A stretch of DNA of 64,000 bases from Pleodorina starrii (Eukaryota; Chlorophyta; Chlorophyceae; Chlamydomonadales; Volvocaceae). This document shows, piece by piece, positions 1 to 10,287 of this stretch; the stretch's first letter is position 1, and every line of letters begins with the position of its first letter. The stretch covers positions 310,001-374,000 of the forward strand of contig BRXU01000051.1 of assembly GCA_030267565.1 (NCBI GenBank), read 5' to 3'. The position numbers and the translations under genes are program-made. Under the pieces are notes generated by a model. It was not told the origin of the DNA. It did not search any database and was given only the letters and a program-made list of their open reading frames with translations.

Positions 1-618
1 CAGCACAAGAACGGCACGAGCGCCCGGACAAAACAACCCGACAAATGGGGTGTACTGGGGTTGTTACAGTGGGCTCCGGACTGAAGAAGTGTAGAGCCAA
101 CGGGCCAGCTGGCCGTGCACTGCACCGGAGGCGATCACGGCAGCCGAGGCGCCCATCCAGACCAGACAGCAAGAGTCACCCAGACAGGGACGAGCAAGCC
201 CGCGAGGAAAGGCTCAGATAACCGCAACCACGGGGGAATTCGCCACGAAGCTCCCCAGTTTGCGGCGGGCCCCGGGGCCACACAAGAAGGCCCACGAACA
301 TGGAGGGTGGATTGGGTTGGCTTGGGTAAAAATGCGCACGTGGAACAAGGTGGTCGGCCTTGCAGCTGTGGCAGCGACAGTCCGCAACTCTTAAGCGGCA
401 GCCGGGTTCCCAGGCGAGTGCGGATCAGGGTTGCGGATTCGGTCCCTGGACAGCGCTGATAACCTAGGGCCACACCGCAGCCATCGACGGATGCCTGTGA
501 GGAGTCTCGGAGCGGGGGCAGGCTATCCAGGCGTGTGGCTTTCATGGCCCAGGGAAGCGGGAAGGGAGGGAGGTGGTCAACTGGTCATCTACTTAACGGC
601 CGCCGTACGGATATGGAT
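1..618. other. Left-edge region without a supported gene
   Basis: No reading frame here has convincing coding character or splice structure. Bases about 69-140 resemble 28175-28245, inside an intron of the LRR gene (shared words GTAGAGCCAA and GGCCGTGCACTGCA). This is a short dispersed repeat, not a gene. Confidence 0.5.
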
Positions 619-750
619 TTAAGGATCAAACTTGCCAAGGAGCAAGCTTAGGGAAATAACGTTTTTACCATCGATGACGAGCTTACCTCTTTGGATAAGT
701 TCTTGGGCCTTCTGCTCACGCCAAGCCTTGCGGAAGGCCGCTGAGTCCAT
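619..750 (-). CDS. Small ORF (43 aa) or first exon, divergent from the ankyrin gene
   Basis: An ATG at 750 on the minus strand opens a 43-codon frame ending TAA at 619-621. It begins MDSAAFRKAWREQKAQ and ends SLLLGKFDP. The composition is protein-like: an amphipathic, charged N-terminal helix followed by a hydrophobic stretch. After the codons for ELIQR there is a GTAAGC, so it may instead be a first exon spliced leftward out of the window. The start codon lies only 79 bp from the ATG of the divergent ankyrin gene, so the two could share a promoter. I do not recognise the family. A chance ORF is the main alternative. Confidence 0.35.
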   Translation of the reverse strand: MDSAAFRKAWREQKAQELIQRGKLVIDGKNVISLSLLLGKFDP

Positions 751-829
751 CTTACAAGTTCGGCATTATGCTGTCGCATACAGGCGCAGGAAGCTTTGAG
801 CGAACATGTGAATGATATAGGGGCAAAAA

Positions 830-2869
830 ATGTCTCAGTCAGTCACTCTGCGTACACCAGACGGCTCGAGGATCTGGCTGCCGGGCATCGTGGCGTGCAT
901 TGCGCGCCATCTGCCAGCTAACGAAGTGGCAAGCACATTACGGCTGATAGACAAGGCGACATCGGATCAGTTCGCAACTCACAAGACCTTGCGGCTCTCG
1001 ATTCCGTCACCCATCCACGTGTTCCGGGAGCGCTGGGGCCGCCCGGGCGCTTTTCGCGCGTTGTCTCGAAACCAGCGGCTGCAGCTGCTGTGCCTGACGG
1101 CGGCAAGCGGCAGCGTCGCCAACCTGGAGGTTGCCCTGGCCAATGCGGGTCTTGATCTTCGGTGCGAGCTGCTCGTGGCCGCCGCAGCCGCGGGCCAGCT
1201 CGACATGTGCAAGGTGCTGCGTGCCCGCGGCTCCCTCTGGGGTGAATCTCTGTCAGCTGCGGCGAAGGCCGGCCACCGGCACGTGTGCGAGTGGATGTTG
1301 GCCAGCGGCTGCCCCGTGAAATGGCACGTCGTTTGCAGTGCTGCCCGGAGCGGGCGAGAGGACCTTATGCTGTGGCTGCTGACGGAGTTGCAGGGTCTTC
1401 CCAACGATGGCCGGTCATTGTTGATGGCCGCGGCGGAGTGCTTGAGCCTGGCGGCGCTGCAGCGGCTGTGGCAGCAGCTCATGGCAGGGCGCCACGGCAG
1501 CAACCTGCAACAGCAGCTTGAGCAGCTCAATGAGGGGGATCGGGGTGCCATCGTGGAGGCCGCGGCCGGCAGCACCACGCCCGATTGGCAGGCCAAAGTG
1601 GAGTGGCTGGAGGGCCTGGGCTACCCCCGCATGGCTAGGGCGTGCGAGTCCGCTGTTCGGGCTGGTAACGGTGATGCAACGGTGGCGCGTCTGCAGTGGC
1701 TGCACGGCCGGGGCTACCCTCTGGAGACGGCGGTGGCGGATACTGCGGTCCGTGTCGGCAATCTTGCCGCCCTGCGTTTCCTGGTGGAGCAAGCGGGGGT
1801 GCGGCCCACCGGCCATCCGTTCCGCGGATATTCGATGATTGCAGCCGGCCGGGGCCACCTGGCCGTACTGCAGTACCTGCATGCCAGCGGCTTGCCCCTA
1901 GACGCCCGTTCTGTTGCGGAACAGGCGGCCCTGATGGGTCACCTGCCGGTGGTGGTCTGGGCGGTGGAGACCCTTGGCGTCGCACCCGCTGACGGTGCAG
2001 CTAGCTTGCTCTACCGCGCGGCGATTACCGGCAACCTTGAGCTGATGACCTGGCTTCACGTTCGCGGCTGGGCCTTGGGCCCCGCGGCCATCAGCAACGG
2101 CGCCTCGAGCGGTTGCGAAGAGGCGCTGGAGTGGCTGGTGGAGCGGGGCTGCCCCTTCCCGGTGGGTGCCGCCGTCCTCGTTTGTCACCACCATGTATGT
2201 ACGATGCGCTCCGTGTGGCTCACCAGTTGTAGCCCACCGGTGGTTCATTTTGCATGCGCTGTGCCCAGCCAGGTCACTCGGCAGGTCCATTAGACGCGTG
2301 TGCCGGGCCACCGTGTGTCGTATGTCCGTCGAGCTGCTCGAGAGGTGTTAGTCATGGCGTCGATGCCGTGTTCAGATTCGCATGTGCGCCTTCCGGGACA
2401 GAGTCACTGTCTGCCAAGCTGCCAAAGTGCGGTGCCGGGAAACTCCGCTGCCGGGGAGCTAGGCTGTGAGGCTGCATGGGGGTCGCACCGCCCCTAACCC
2501 AACCCACCCCCCGTCCCTGAATTAATATGTGTATGTACGGCAATCATCTATGTTCCTTGGCGGCCTCAGCTCGATGGCCGCGCCTACTTCATGACCGCTT
2601 TCAACGGTGATCTGGCGATGCTCCGCTGCCTGCACCGGCTGGGTTGCCCTTGGGGGCCGCCGGGGGAGCTGCTGGCGGACTGCATCCGCAGCGTGGTCTC
2701 CGTCGCCGTGCTGCAGTGCCTGCTGGACTTGGGCTGCCCCGAAATGGACTGGGATGCTGCGGTCAAGTTGGTGGAGGGCCGGGAGCCCCGGGAGGAGCGC
2801 CACGCGGTGCTGCTGGCATGGCTGGGCGAGCAGCAGCGGCGGCGGTCGCCTGGGGCCCAAGGGGCCTAG
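830..2869 (+). CDS. F-box-like/ankyrin-repeat protein (543 aa, 2 exons)
   Basis: Exon 1 is 830-2161 and exon 2 is 2570-2869. The intron begins GTGGGT and ends CCTCAG, phase 0, and splicing joins GCPFP to LDGRAYF. Residues about 8-60 (IWLPGIVACIARHLPANEVA and following) look like the F-box-like leader typical of volvocine ankyrin proteins. From about residue 85 to the end there are tandem ankyrin-like helices with recurring words such as AAAAGQLDMCKVL, AAAKAGHRHVCEWM, AAGRGHLAVLQYLHASG and AFNGDLAMLRCLHRLGCP. Such proteins are usually substrate adaptors or scaffolds, and no catalytic motif is present. Reading on without splicing would end at 2293 in non-ankyrin sequence, which supports the intron. 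The family is expanded in these algae, so no specific role can be assigned. Confidence 0.82.
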
Positions 2870-3840
2870 CTCGCGGCAGCAACGAACAGCGGCGGCAGAC
2901 TTGCCTTGCCTTGGAGATGATGTCTTGCCTTGTAGCGCAGGGCGTATGTAGGTTGGGTGCGGCTTCCCGTGTTGTGCAATGCCGGGGGTCGGTAGGGCTG
3001 CCACACAGCCACCCTCCCTGTTAATGATGATCGGTGTGTGTTGGGGGAGGGGGGAGGGGTGTGTGTGGGGTTTCGGAGCGAGAGCCGTCCGTAGTCGGAT
3101 GGCCGGGCGGGGGCAGACGTTGGGTGCCGCCGGGGGGCGACTCATCCCATCTGGGTACGACTTGCTCGGTCGGGGCCATGCATGGGCTTAAGGTTATGCA
3201 TGCCGGCCACACGCGTGCTGCACTCGTGGACGTGGTTCACACTGTGCTTGGCAGCTCTTATAAGAACGGGACTCGACAAGTTCGGTTCTGCCTTCGCTGT
3301 GCTGCATTGGTGACAGCATTGCGGGGCCCTCGTCTAGGGAGGCAGCCGAGTGCTGCAACCTGCAAGGCATGGCAACTGCAGTCGGTGGGGCTGCAATACC
3401 GCATTACGTCGCGCCCCGCCACGTTGCTGGTACGTTACACCGCGCCACGGTTGGCCACGTCCGGCCACGTCGTCGCGGCACACCGGTCATCTTGGCTGTC
3501 GGGCGACGTACGGTGCTGAAGCCATGGGGGTTTGCATTGCGCATGTAGTGTTCGTTTGCTGGGTGCGGAGATGCTGTGGGCAGGGCACAGTGTGGGGCTG
3601 CTGTGGGGCGGCTATCCGGTGCACAGATGGCGGAGAGTGTGAATGAGTGGATGGTATGAATTAATGAACTGGGTGGGCGGATGGGCGGACGGCTGCAAAG
3701 CGCGGGTGTGTTACTCATCATCACACGCACAATCAGAAGCACATTCCGTCATCCGACACAAGTAAATGTGTTCAAAGTGTTTCTGAACCGCTGTGAAACA
3801 ATCGATGCGACTGCGTGCCTGGTGTGTCGGTCGTATGTAC
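2870..3840. other. 3' flank of the ankyrin gene, no gene seen
   Basis: Probable 3' UTR followed by low-complexity G/T-rich sequence. Open frames on both strands lack family resemblance and splice signals. Confidence 0.5.
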
Positions 3841-3847
3841 AGACTAG

Positions 3848-4219
3848 CTATACACGACGACTTATGTACAGAGACACATCTATCTCCAGGTGGTGCTGCT
3901 GAGCGTCCTGGCACTGATTAGGCATCGCCCTCCCCGTCGGTAGTCGTTGTGCCGGTGGCTGGTGCGCCGCTGCCTGCCAGTGCTGCAGCGTCGCTGTGTA
4001 CGGCAAGTCAAGTTGGACACACCGTGCTGCTCCCTCAGCTTCGCCATATCGATAGATGAGGGGCGTTAGCTGGCCCGTGCCGCTGGGAGCGAGTGAGTTG
4101 ACCCTGGGGTGCCGTACGTAGTACGGTATCGCTCCAGATGGTCCAGCACTGCCGTCACGCACGTCTTCAATCCTGGGCTTCTCACGGAAGAACGGGTAGA
4201 CGATTTGCAGCACCTTCAT
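3848..4219 (-). CDS. Coding-like fragment, unknown (possible mobile-element remnant)
   Basis: The minus-strand frame is open from about 4280, with an ATG at 4219, to the stop at 3848. It reads MKVLQIVYPFFREKPRIEDV, then PSGAIPYYVRHPRVNSLAPS and GTGQLTPLIYRYGEAEG. The first two thirds have balanced, protein-like composition; the tail (AQDAQQHHLEID) does not. The 5' part (DLRKARAEL) is shared with a second copy at 4771-4795, so the fragment belongs to a duplicated element. I do not recognise the family. Confidence 0.3.
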   Translation of the reverse strand: MKVLQIVYPFFREKPRIEDVRDGSAGPSGAIPYYVRHPRVNSLAPSGTGQLTPLIYRYGEAEGAARCVQLDLPYTATLQHWQAAAHQPPAQRLPTGRAMPNQCQDAQQHHLEIDVSLYISRRV

Positions 4220-4254
4220 CAATGGCTCCGGGGGAAACCGGCGGGTCGATATAA

Positions 4255-4530
4255 GTTCGGCTCGCGCTTTTCGTAGATCTAGATAAGAGGATCTAGATGA
4301 TTATTCCATTATAGTATGTTAATCTTTTACAAGCAGGTTTAAGAATTGGTTCTTTGAAGGTCGTTGTTTTCAGTCCAACCAGGCGAATCCAGGCGAAAGA
4401 CCGGAAACCGCCGACCCCAATCGATCGCCCTCCACCCCCGACTCGGATTGGGATTCGACCCGGTTTCGCACCAATCCAGGATCGTTTTCGCACAAATCCA
4501 CCAGGTTTCACTCACATGTGAACACAGCCT
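4255..4530. repeat. Direct repeat, copy A
   Basis: Shares GTTCGGCTCGCGCTTTTCGT, GAATTGGTTCTTTGAA and CCAGGCGAATCCAGGCGAA with copy B at 4771-4975. The copies have diverged by small indels. Confidence 0.7.
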
Positions 4531-4770
4531 TAGGTCGTGTTCACAAGTACGCGAAACTGGCGGGGGTCGGGTTGATAGTAGGATTCGGGGCGTCACAGCG
4601 AAACCTATCCACATGTGCGACAGCAGTACTGCACTAGGAGATGCGTTATGGGCTTATGGCCGCGCCCCATCACAACGCACGGAATCCCGATGAGTGTTTC
4701 ATAGCTTTAACATATAAATGAATATTTTATCGCCTGGCTTGTACATGCATCGCGGGAAGTACTAGTGGAA

Positions 4771-4975
4771 GTTCGGCTCGCGCTTTTCGTAAATCTAATT
4801 GTTGCATTAGGATGTTTTCATCTTTAGAGGCAGGTTTCAGAATTGGTTCTTTGAAAATCGTTGTCAGTCCAATCCAGGCGAATCCAGGCGAACCTACCCC
4901 AATGGCCCCCTCCCCCGCCAGTCTTCGCACGAATTCACGCATCCGATTTCGCTTACATGTTTACACAGCCTTAAT
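4771..4975. repeat. Direct repeat, copy B
   Basis: Second, shorter copy of the 4255-4530 sequence in the same orientation, about 515 bp downstream. Both copies end near a shared ACACAGCCTTA word. Confidence 0.7.
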
Positions 4976-6118
4976 GAGGCCAGAGGATCAATTCGCCAGC
5001 CAGAAGTGGGTTTAGCTGCGCCATCTACAGCAGGGCACCAAAGAGCGAGCAAGCCGTGTGTGCGTCCGAAAGCTTCGGACAAGGTGTGAAGTTTGCCTGC
5101 TAGCCTGTTGTGCAGTCGCTTGTTGTCGGCCGTCAAGGGCTTGCCAGCTCGCTCCAACTCGATGGTGGGCAATGACGACCAACTGCTGCTGCTGGCAATC
5201 GCTCTGCCTCGCCTTTATATCTTTGGATGCGGAAATTTATTATTTGCCGGCAACGTAACATGCAGACCAGCTGGCGTGCTATCCCAGCCGTAACTATCGG
5301 TGTCGGGAACTATGGCTTTCCCAGCCGTAACTATCGCTAGCCGTAACTATCGCTAGTCATGTACCTACGCTTCAGTACGCTCGCTCTTTCTTCTCTTCCC
5401 TTAAGCAGGACGGATAGGTGCTGGAGCGAGGCGTCGCAATGCGCCACCTCTCGAGCCAGCGCACCACCGATCGTGCCACCACTATCTGGTGGCATCAGCA
5501 GCAGCCGGCGGCTGCGGGTAGTGGCGGAGGCAGGCACTCCACCGTATGCTTCCCGCAGGTTCTGCGCCGGCGCTCCCTCGCTCGCCCCCATCGTCGCCGC
5601 CTTCGTAGCGCTCCTTGCGGCAGGGCTTCTGAGCCACTGCCCTGCGGCCCTGCCCTCGTGTGGTAAAAACTTAACTCTTGACGGTCAACGGAACCTGACG
5701 GAACCGAGGTGCGTGCAAACTATTGGGACACCCCTCAAATCGGGATAAGTTAGGCGAGGCAGGCGAGCTGTTGATTGCAGATACCGGTAGAAATCGCCAT
5801 GATTTCCATGAGGAACTTGACCACTGCCTCTGCCACCCTCTCCGCTGCCACCCTCACCGCCGTCCCCGCTGTCGCCCTCACCGCCCTCCCCTCCGCCGCC
5901 CCACCCCCCCCCCCCTTCACCGCCGCCGCCTTCACCACCCCTTCCACCCTCCCCGCCCCCATCCTCGCCACCTTCCCCACGTCCCCCTCTGCCACCATCG
6001 CCGCCACCGCCACCACCTCGCCCATCCGTTCCGCCGGGCGTCTCTCCCTCTGCTCCCATAACCCACGCCTCGGCCCCGTCGGGCGTATTAGTATTATTAT
6101 TATTCCTCTCCACCACCC
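4976..6118. other. No supported gene; pyrimidine-rich tract in the right half
   Basis: 5000-5750 shows nothing recognisable apart from three repeats of CCGTAACTATCG near 5288-5355. 5820-6118 is strongly C-rich on the + strand, so long Pro/Ala-rich and Gly/Glu-rich frames are open on both strands. I treat these as compositional. Confidence 0.5.
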
Positions 6119-6670
6119 ATGCCGCCACCCTCGCTCTCACCGCCTTCCCACCCGCCATCACCGCACCCTCCATCTCCACAGCCACCTCCGCAACCCCCTC
6201 CTCCGCCATCCCCTGCACCTCCGCCGCCGCCCTCACCTCCCACTCCTAGCCCCCTTCCGCCCCCATCTCCATTCCCATCTCCCCCGCCACCTTCACCATC
6301 TCCACCGCCGCCTTCATCCCCGCTCACAGCCTCCCCCTCCAAAGCAGCCAAGGGCTCCCGAACCGCCCAGGCTCCGCTCACCCCCGCCCTCACCCCCACC
6401 TTCATCGTTCATCCCCGTCCCCGCCTCCACCCCGCCCGCCCTCGTCTTCCCCCAACGCCTACCTCATCGACGGTTTCCCCTTCTCGTCCTGTACGGCACG
6501 TGATGTTAATTTGTCGCCGTACCGCATGGCGTCCCCCGTGCGTGGGGCCGGTCAACACCACATCCGTCGACTCCTCCTTCTGTTTCCGTGTGGCAGCCGT
6601 GGCCGGCAGCACGGGCGAATTGGGCGGGGGTCGGTGCTGGCCCCTGCTCAAGGCCTACCGCGTCGAGTAA
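6119..6670 (+). pseudogene. Proline-rich pherophorin-like fragment
   Basis: ATG at 6119 opens 183 codons. Residues 1-75 are a PPSPPP-type hydroxyproline-rich spacer of the kind linking pherophorin domains. Near the end, NTTSVDSSFCFRVAAV resembles the Cys/Phe core of a pherophorin domain (compare YCFTLRVLP in the complete pherophorin at 48449-52706). The frame stops at 6670 inside the left arm of the foldback repeat that starts near 6648, so the last residues (LLKAYRVE) come from the repeat. I read this as a pherophorin fragment truncated by that insertion. Chance openness of a C-rich tract explains the spacer equally well; only the Cys-containing tail argues for real ancestry. Confidence 0.35.
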
Positions 6671-7208
6671 GGCCTACCAGCACCGAAGCGTTCAACAACT
6701 ACCAGTAACTGACGAGGTGACGTGCTGCCCGCCGGCGAGCGAGGCGGCGCTTGAATAGGCAGACACGTGGGTGCCGTACATACACGGATATTGCTCCATC
6801 CTTCCATTCCCCTTGGCGGTGGGGAACGGAAACACGGCCTGGACGTTGGCATGGTGCATTTGCGCATCGTAACTAAAAGTGATGACGCACAGCGGGGGGG
6901 GGGGCGTTTCGTTGTATCTCAAAAGGAAAGGGACGCTACAACGAAACGCCCCCCCCCGGCCGTGCGTCACCACCTCTAGATACGATACGCAACTGCACCA
7001 TGCCAATGGCCAGGCCGCGTTTCCGTTCCCCACCGCCAAGCCCCAACCGACCGGATGGAGCAATATGCGTGTATGTACGGCACTCACGTGTCTGCCTATC
7101 CAAGCGCCGCCTCGCTCGCCGGCGGGCAGCACGTCACCACGTTAGTTGTTGAACGCTACGGCGGCGCTGGTGGGCCTTACTTGACGCGGTAGGTGGGCCT
7201 TACTTAGG
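6648..7208. repeat. Long foldback (inverted-repeat) element
   Basis: The left arm (about 6648-6925) and right arm (about 6935-7208) are reverse complements at roughly 85% by eye. Examples are GACGTGCTGCCCGCCGGCGA against its complement at 7110-7135, and GTTCAACAACTA against TAGTTGTTGAAC. Pairing continues inward to CGTTTCGTTGTA/TACAACGAAACG, leaving a loop of about 20 nt. The ends carry TAAGGCCTACC-type sub-repeats. No transposase is encoded, which fits a non-autonomous foldback element or long hairpin. Confidence 0.8.
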
Positions 7209-7340
7209 ACGTAGGAGGGATCCGAATGCAGCACGGCGGTGCAGTCGTCCAGCCACCGCCTCCTGCGTGCGTGCGTGTGCAGCAACCGTGCGCCGGCCGG
7301 AGGCGAAGGCGGGGCGGCAGCGGCACCGGCAGCGGCACCG

Positions 7341-7440
7341 GCACCTTCATCGGACCGTCAGACTTTGGTCCCCCGGGTCCGGGTCCGCTGGCGCCCCGCC
7401 GGACCCGGGGGACCAAAGTCTGACGGTCCGATGAAGGTGC
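7341..7440. repeat. Perfect 41-bp hairpin
   Basis: 7341-7381 is an exact reverse complement of 7400-7440, separated by an 18-nt loop. The arms start GCACCTTCATCGGACCGTCA. Either strand could fold to a perfect stem. A small-RNA precursor or a miniature palindromic element are both possible. Confidence 0.85.
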
Positions 7441-8866
7441 GACGATGCAGCGGGGCATGCATGGGGGGAGAAGGAGGGCCGAGGGACGGAAAGTGGAACC
7501 GGAGAGGACTTTTGTTGCCGATGGTGATGGTGTTGTTCTGCCAGTCGATGCATGGGTGGGTTGTACTGAGTCAACCAGGGCAGGCTTCCCCCCAGGATAG
7601 CGTCGTAACCGTCGAGGTCGAGGCTCGAGGGAGAAAAGAAGGTGGAGCGCTCCTGATGGTTAGTTATGGATAGGCAGGTGTACACCACGAAGTGGCCATG
7701 AAGGGATTTGTTGTAGCGTGAATACTTAGGCATATTTCGATGCCGCGGTATTGCTACGACTTAGACGCGCGAAGGAACGCCGCTGGTGGGCGTACTGGCG
7801 GGCGGTCCTGATAGGGACGTGATAGACTCCCGTAGAGTCTGTAAGGCGCTCCCGGCGCGATCAATAGAAGAAGTTCTCCAGAATATAAAGAACCAGGTCG
7901 CGTGTGAACGCGCTACGCCTGAGACCCCGTGCGTATCGACGAACGTCGGTTGAAGGGCTACGTAGTAGGACGTAGTAGACAGACCAGACAGACAGACACG
8001 AACCAGACAGACGCGAAGGTCCTCGAATGGACGGAATCCCAGAGGTCGTTTCAGCCTGCTTCGCAACAGGGTATAAAAGCCCTGGAAGGGAGCCTGGTTG
8101 GCAGAGTAATCTACTCGACGATTACTGGACCACTGCTGCCGAGACCTGTGCTTGACGGAGCGAAACCGTCCTGAAAATAGGCACGGTTAAGTGCTGCTCC
8201 GACAACAGGATTTCGCGCCATTAAGGCCATTACAGCCGTTCCCGGAGTATGTAGGTGGGTGAGAGCGGAGGAGGAGAGGGCGATATGTCCGTTGGCGACG
8301 TAGGCGGACGCGGAAGGCTTGTGACGGTGGGAGGTCGGCAGGGGCGGAGGTGGTGTGGGTCGATGAAGGTGTCAAAGGCGATGAAGTTGCGGGAGGCGCC
8401 GGCGGGTGCGGCGGCTGGGGATGGTGGCGTTAAAGACGATGAGCGTGGAGCCGAGATCAGCGGCTGCGATTGTAATAACTACGACAGCTACTCGTGGTGC
8501 TGCCTGCGCCTGTCGTGGTGCTGCCGTACTGTCGTGGTGCTGTCGTAGTAGCTGTCGTGGTGCTGCCGTACTGGGCTCCCACAGACCCTCGAAGGGTTGG
8601 AGCGCCCGCGGGCCGTAGCTGGCCCCGGCGCTGTCGTGACGAAACAAACACACACACACACACATATACGCTGTGGGCCCAGAAGCTCCCCACACTGTAA
8701 CATTAACATTAACATATACGCATTGCTCCCACACCTCTTCTCCCACTCCGTGGATCCACAGCATCAACCCCCCCAACACAAACACACACACACCCCGGCT
8801 TCCGCCCCTGCATCCCAGGCCGATCGGCATACGGTAGCAGGCCTCGCTTGTCCGCGGTTGTGGCAG
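7441..8866. other. No supported gene; minisatellite and CA repeats
   Basis: 8501-8572 repeats TGTCGTGGTGCTGCCGTAC imperfectly. 8645-8670 and 8778-8795 are CA microsatellites. GGGTATAAAAGCCCTGG near 8070 resembles a TATA box, but no transcript can be inferred. Minus-strand stretches at about 8300-8470 (GSTLIVFNATIP and RNFIAFDTFIDP) look weakly coding and could be exon remnants. Confidence 0.4.
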
Positions 8867-9049
8867 CTAGCTCCCGTATGGAGCCGGAGCCGGATCCGAG
8901 CAGGGAAGAGGAAGCCTCTCGTGCATCACCGCATCAAGCGACCGCGCGACGGTGCCGCGGCTGACCTTGGGGTAGCGGTATCGGAGCGCAAGCCGTGGAG
9001 CATCAATCACCGAAACCACAAGCAAGGCCGTTTTTTGTTTTGCACTCAT
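8867..9049 (-). CDS. Candidate first exon, 60-codon frame with faint NPRL3-like start
   Basis: ATG at 9049 on the minus strand reads MSAKQKTALLVVSVIDAPRL, then ALRYRYPKVSRG, and stops at 8867. A hydrophobic beta-strand followed by LALRYRYP resembles the N-terminus of NPRL3-type proteins (GATOR1 subunits). A GTC donor after RYPK could splice it. No convincing downstream exons follow within 1.5 kb, so it may be a remnant or chance. The family call is a guess. Confidence 0.22.
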   Translation of the reverse strand: MSAKQKTALLVVSVIDAPRLALRYRYPKVSRGTVARSLDAVMHERLPLPCSDPAPAPYGS

Positions 9050-10287
9050 GGACGGCCAGTTCGCCCCTGTTGTGCCCAAACCCCCAACCCAACCCAACCC
9101 AAAGCCCGCCCTCCCATCCCCCGGGGGCGCTGGAGGTCGTCGCGTGGGGGAGAGCCGCAGCCCGCAGGGCGGGGCGGATGGATGGATGGATGGATGGAAT
9201 GGACCGATGGATGGACTGGCACACGTCTGGAGGTTGGCGGAGCGCCGGCACCCGTGCGTGCGTGCGTGTGTGTGCGTGCGTCCGTGCATGCGTGTGTGTA
9301 AACACACACATAAGCGGCCGCAGGCGGGCACGTGGTACGTGGCAGTCGGGTGCGCAGTCGGCGAGCCGGGAGCCAACGCTGGCAGTGCCTCCTCCCGGAG
9401 GGACGAGAGGGTGGGCAAAGCGTGTGGGACAGACGAACCGCAGCCAGCCAAGTAACCAGGCCCGGGGCGACGTTTGGTGCGTTGGTCGACGTTGGGTGCG
9501 TTGGTCGATGGTGGGTGCGATGCTGCCCCTGTCGATAGGCGGGTGGCCGCGTCTCGGATGGAACGGTACGGGGCGCGTGGAGGGCCTCCGGCGGGCGTGC
9601 AGCCACAGCGACTCGTTCGTCGCGCACAGTGGCTTCCATCCATCCATCCCGACACAGTTTCGGATCCCAGCCACAGTTTCGGATGCCACCAGCGCGCGCC
9701 GCAAGCTGTCGCCCCGTGTCACGTTGTTTACGGTACTCATCGTTCGAGTGAGAACCCGTGACGCTGCTTCGTTTTCAGGGGACCGTAAAAGCTGTCGTCG
9801 CAGATCCCGCAGGCGGCACCGCTCAGGTGGGACCACCCGACTTGGGAGATCTGAAGATGGCGGCGGCGGCGGCACCTGTGTTGGTGGGGGCCGGGCGTGG
9901 GCGTGAAAGGCGGCGCCATGGGGGAGCGGTGGTTAGGAAAGGCGGTTAAATGGCGGTTGAGAGGCGGCGGTTGTCGCTGTGGGCTTGCGGAGGAGACGGT
10001 TGTTGTTCGAGTTCCGTGGCAGTCGCTGGTCGGGGGCGGTCCTTAAGGCGGCACAACAACAATGACAACGACGGCAATAAGAAATATTACGGTACGGCGC
10101 CGCGACTTGGCGGCGCATGATGTTCTTTATCAAGGGGTCTCGCGTGGGGCTCGCGTGCGGCTTCTACTCTCCCACCGACCCACCCACCGACCCACCGACC
10201 CACAGGGACCCGAAGCACCGATAGCACGAGCCCCCGTCGCGCTCCCATCCCCAACCCCAGCCGCGGGCTGCGGCCCGCGGCCTGCGG
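9050..10287. other. No supported gene
   Basis: G-rich and CpG-rich sequence with GGAT tetranucleotide repeats at 9176-9200 and TG/CA tracts near 9260-9310. Long frames on both strands are arginine/proline-rich and lack recognisable domains. The last 300 bp are the probable 3' UTR of the leftward ANKRD39 gene. Confidence 0.4.

Noticed and set aside
918..1992. Several 100-200-codon frames on both strands over the ankyrin gene
   Set aside because: GC-rich third positions keep shadow frames open; only the 830 frame shows repeats and splices correctly.
5685..6236. Gly/Glu-rich minus-strand frame opposite the Pro-rich tract
   Set aside because: Compositional complement of a C-rich stretch, with no start context, domain or splice signals.
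7741..8170. Solo LTR with TATA box (GGTATAAAAG)
   Set aside because: No clear TG...CA ends, target duplication, primer-binding site or second copy in the window.
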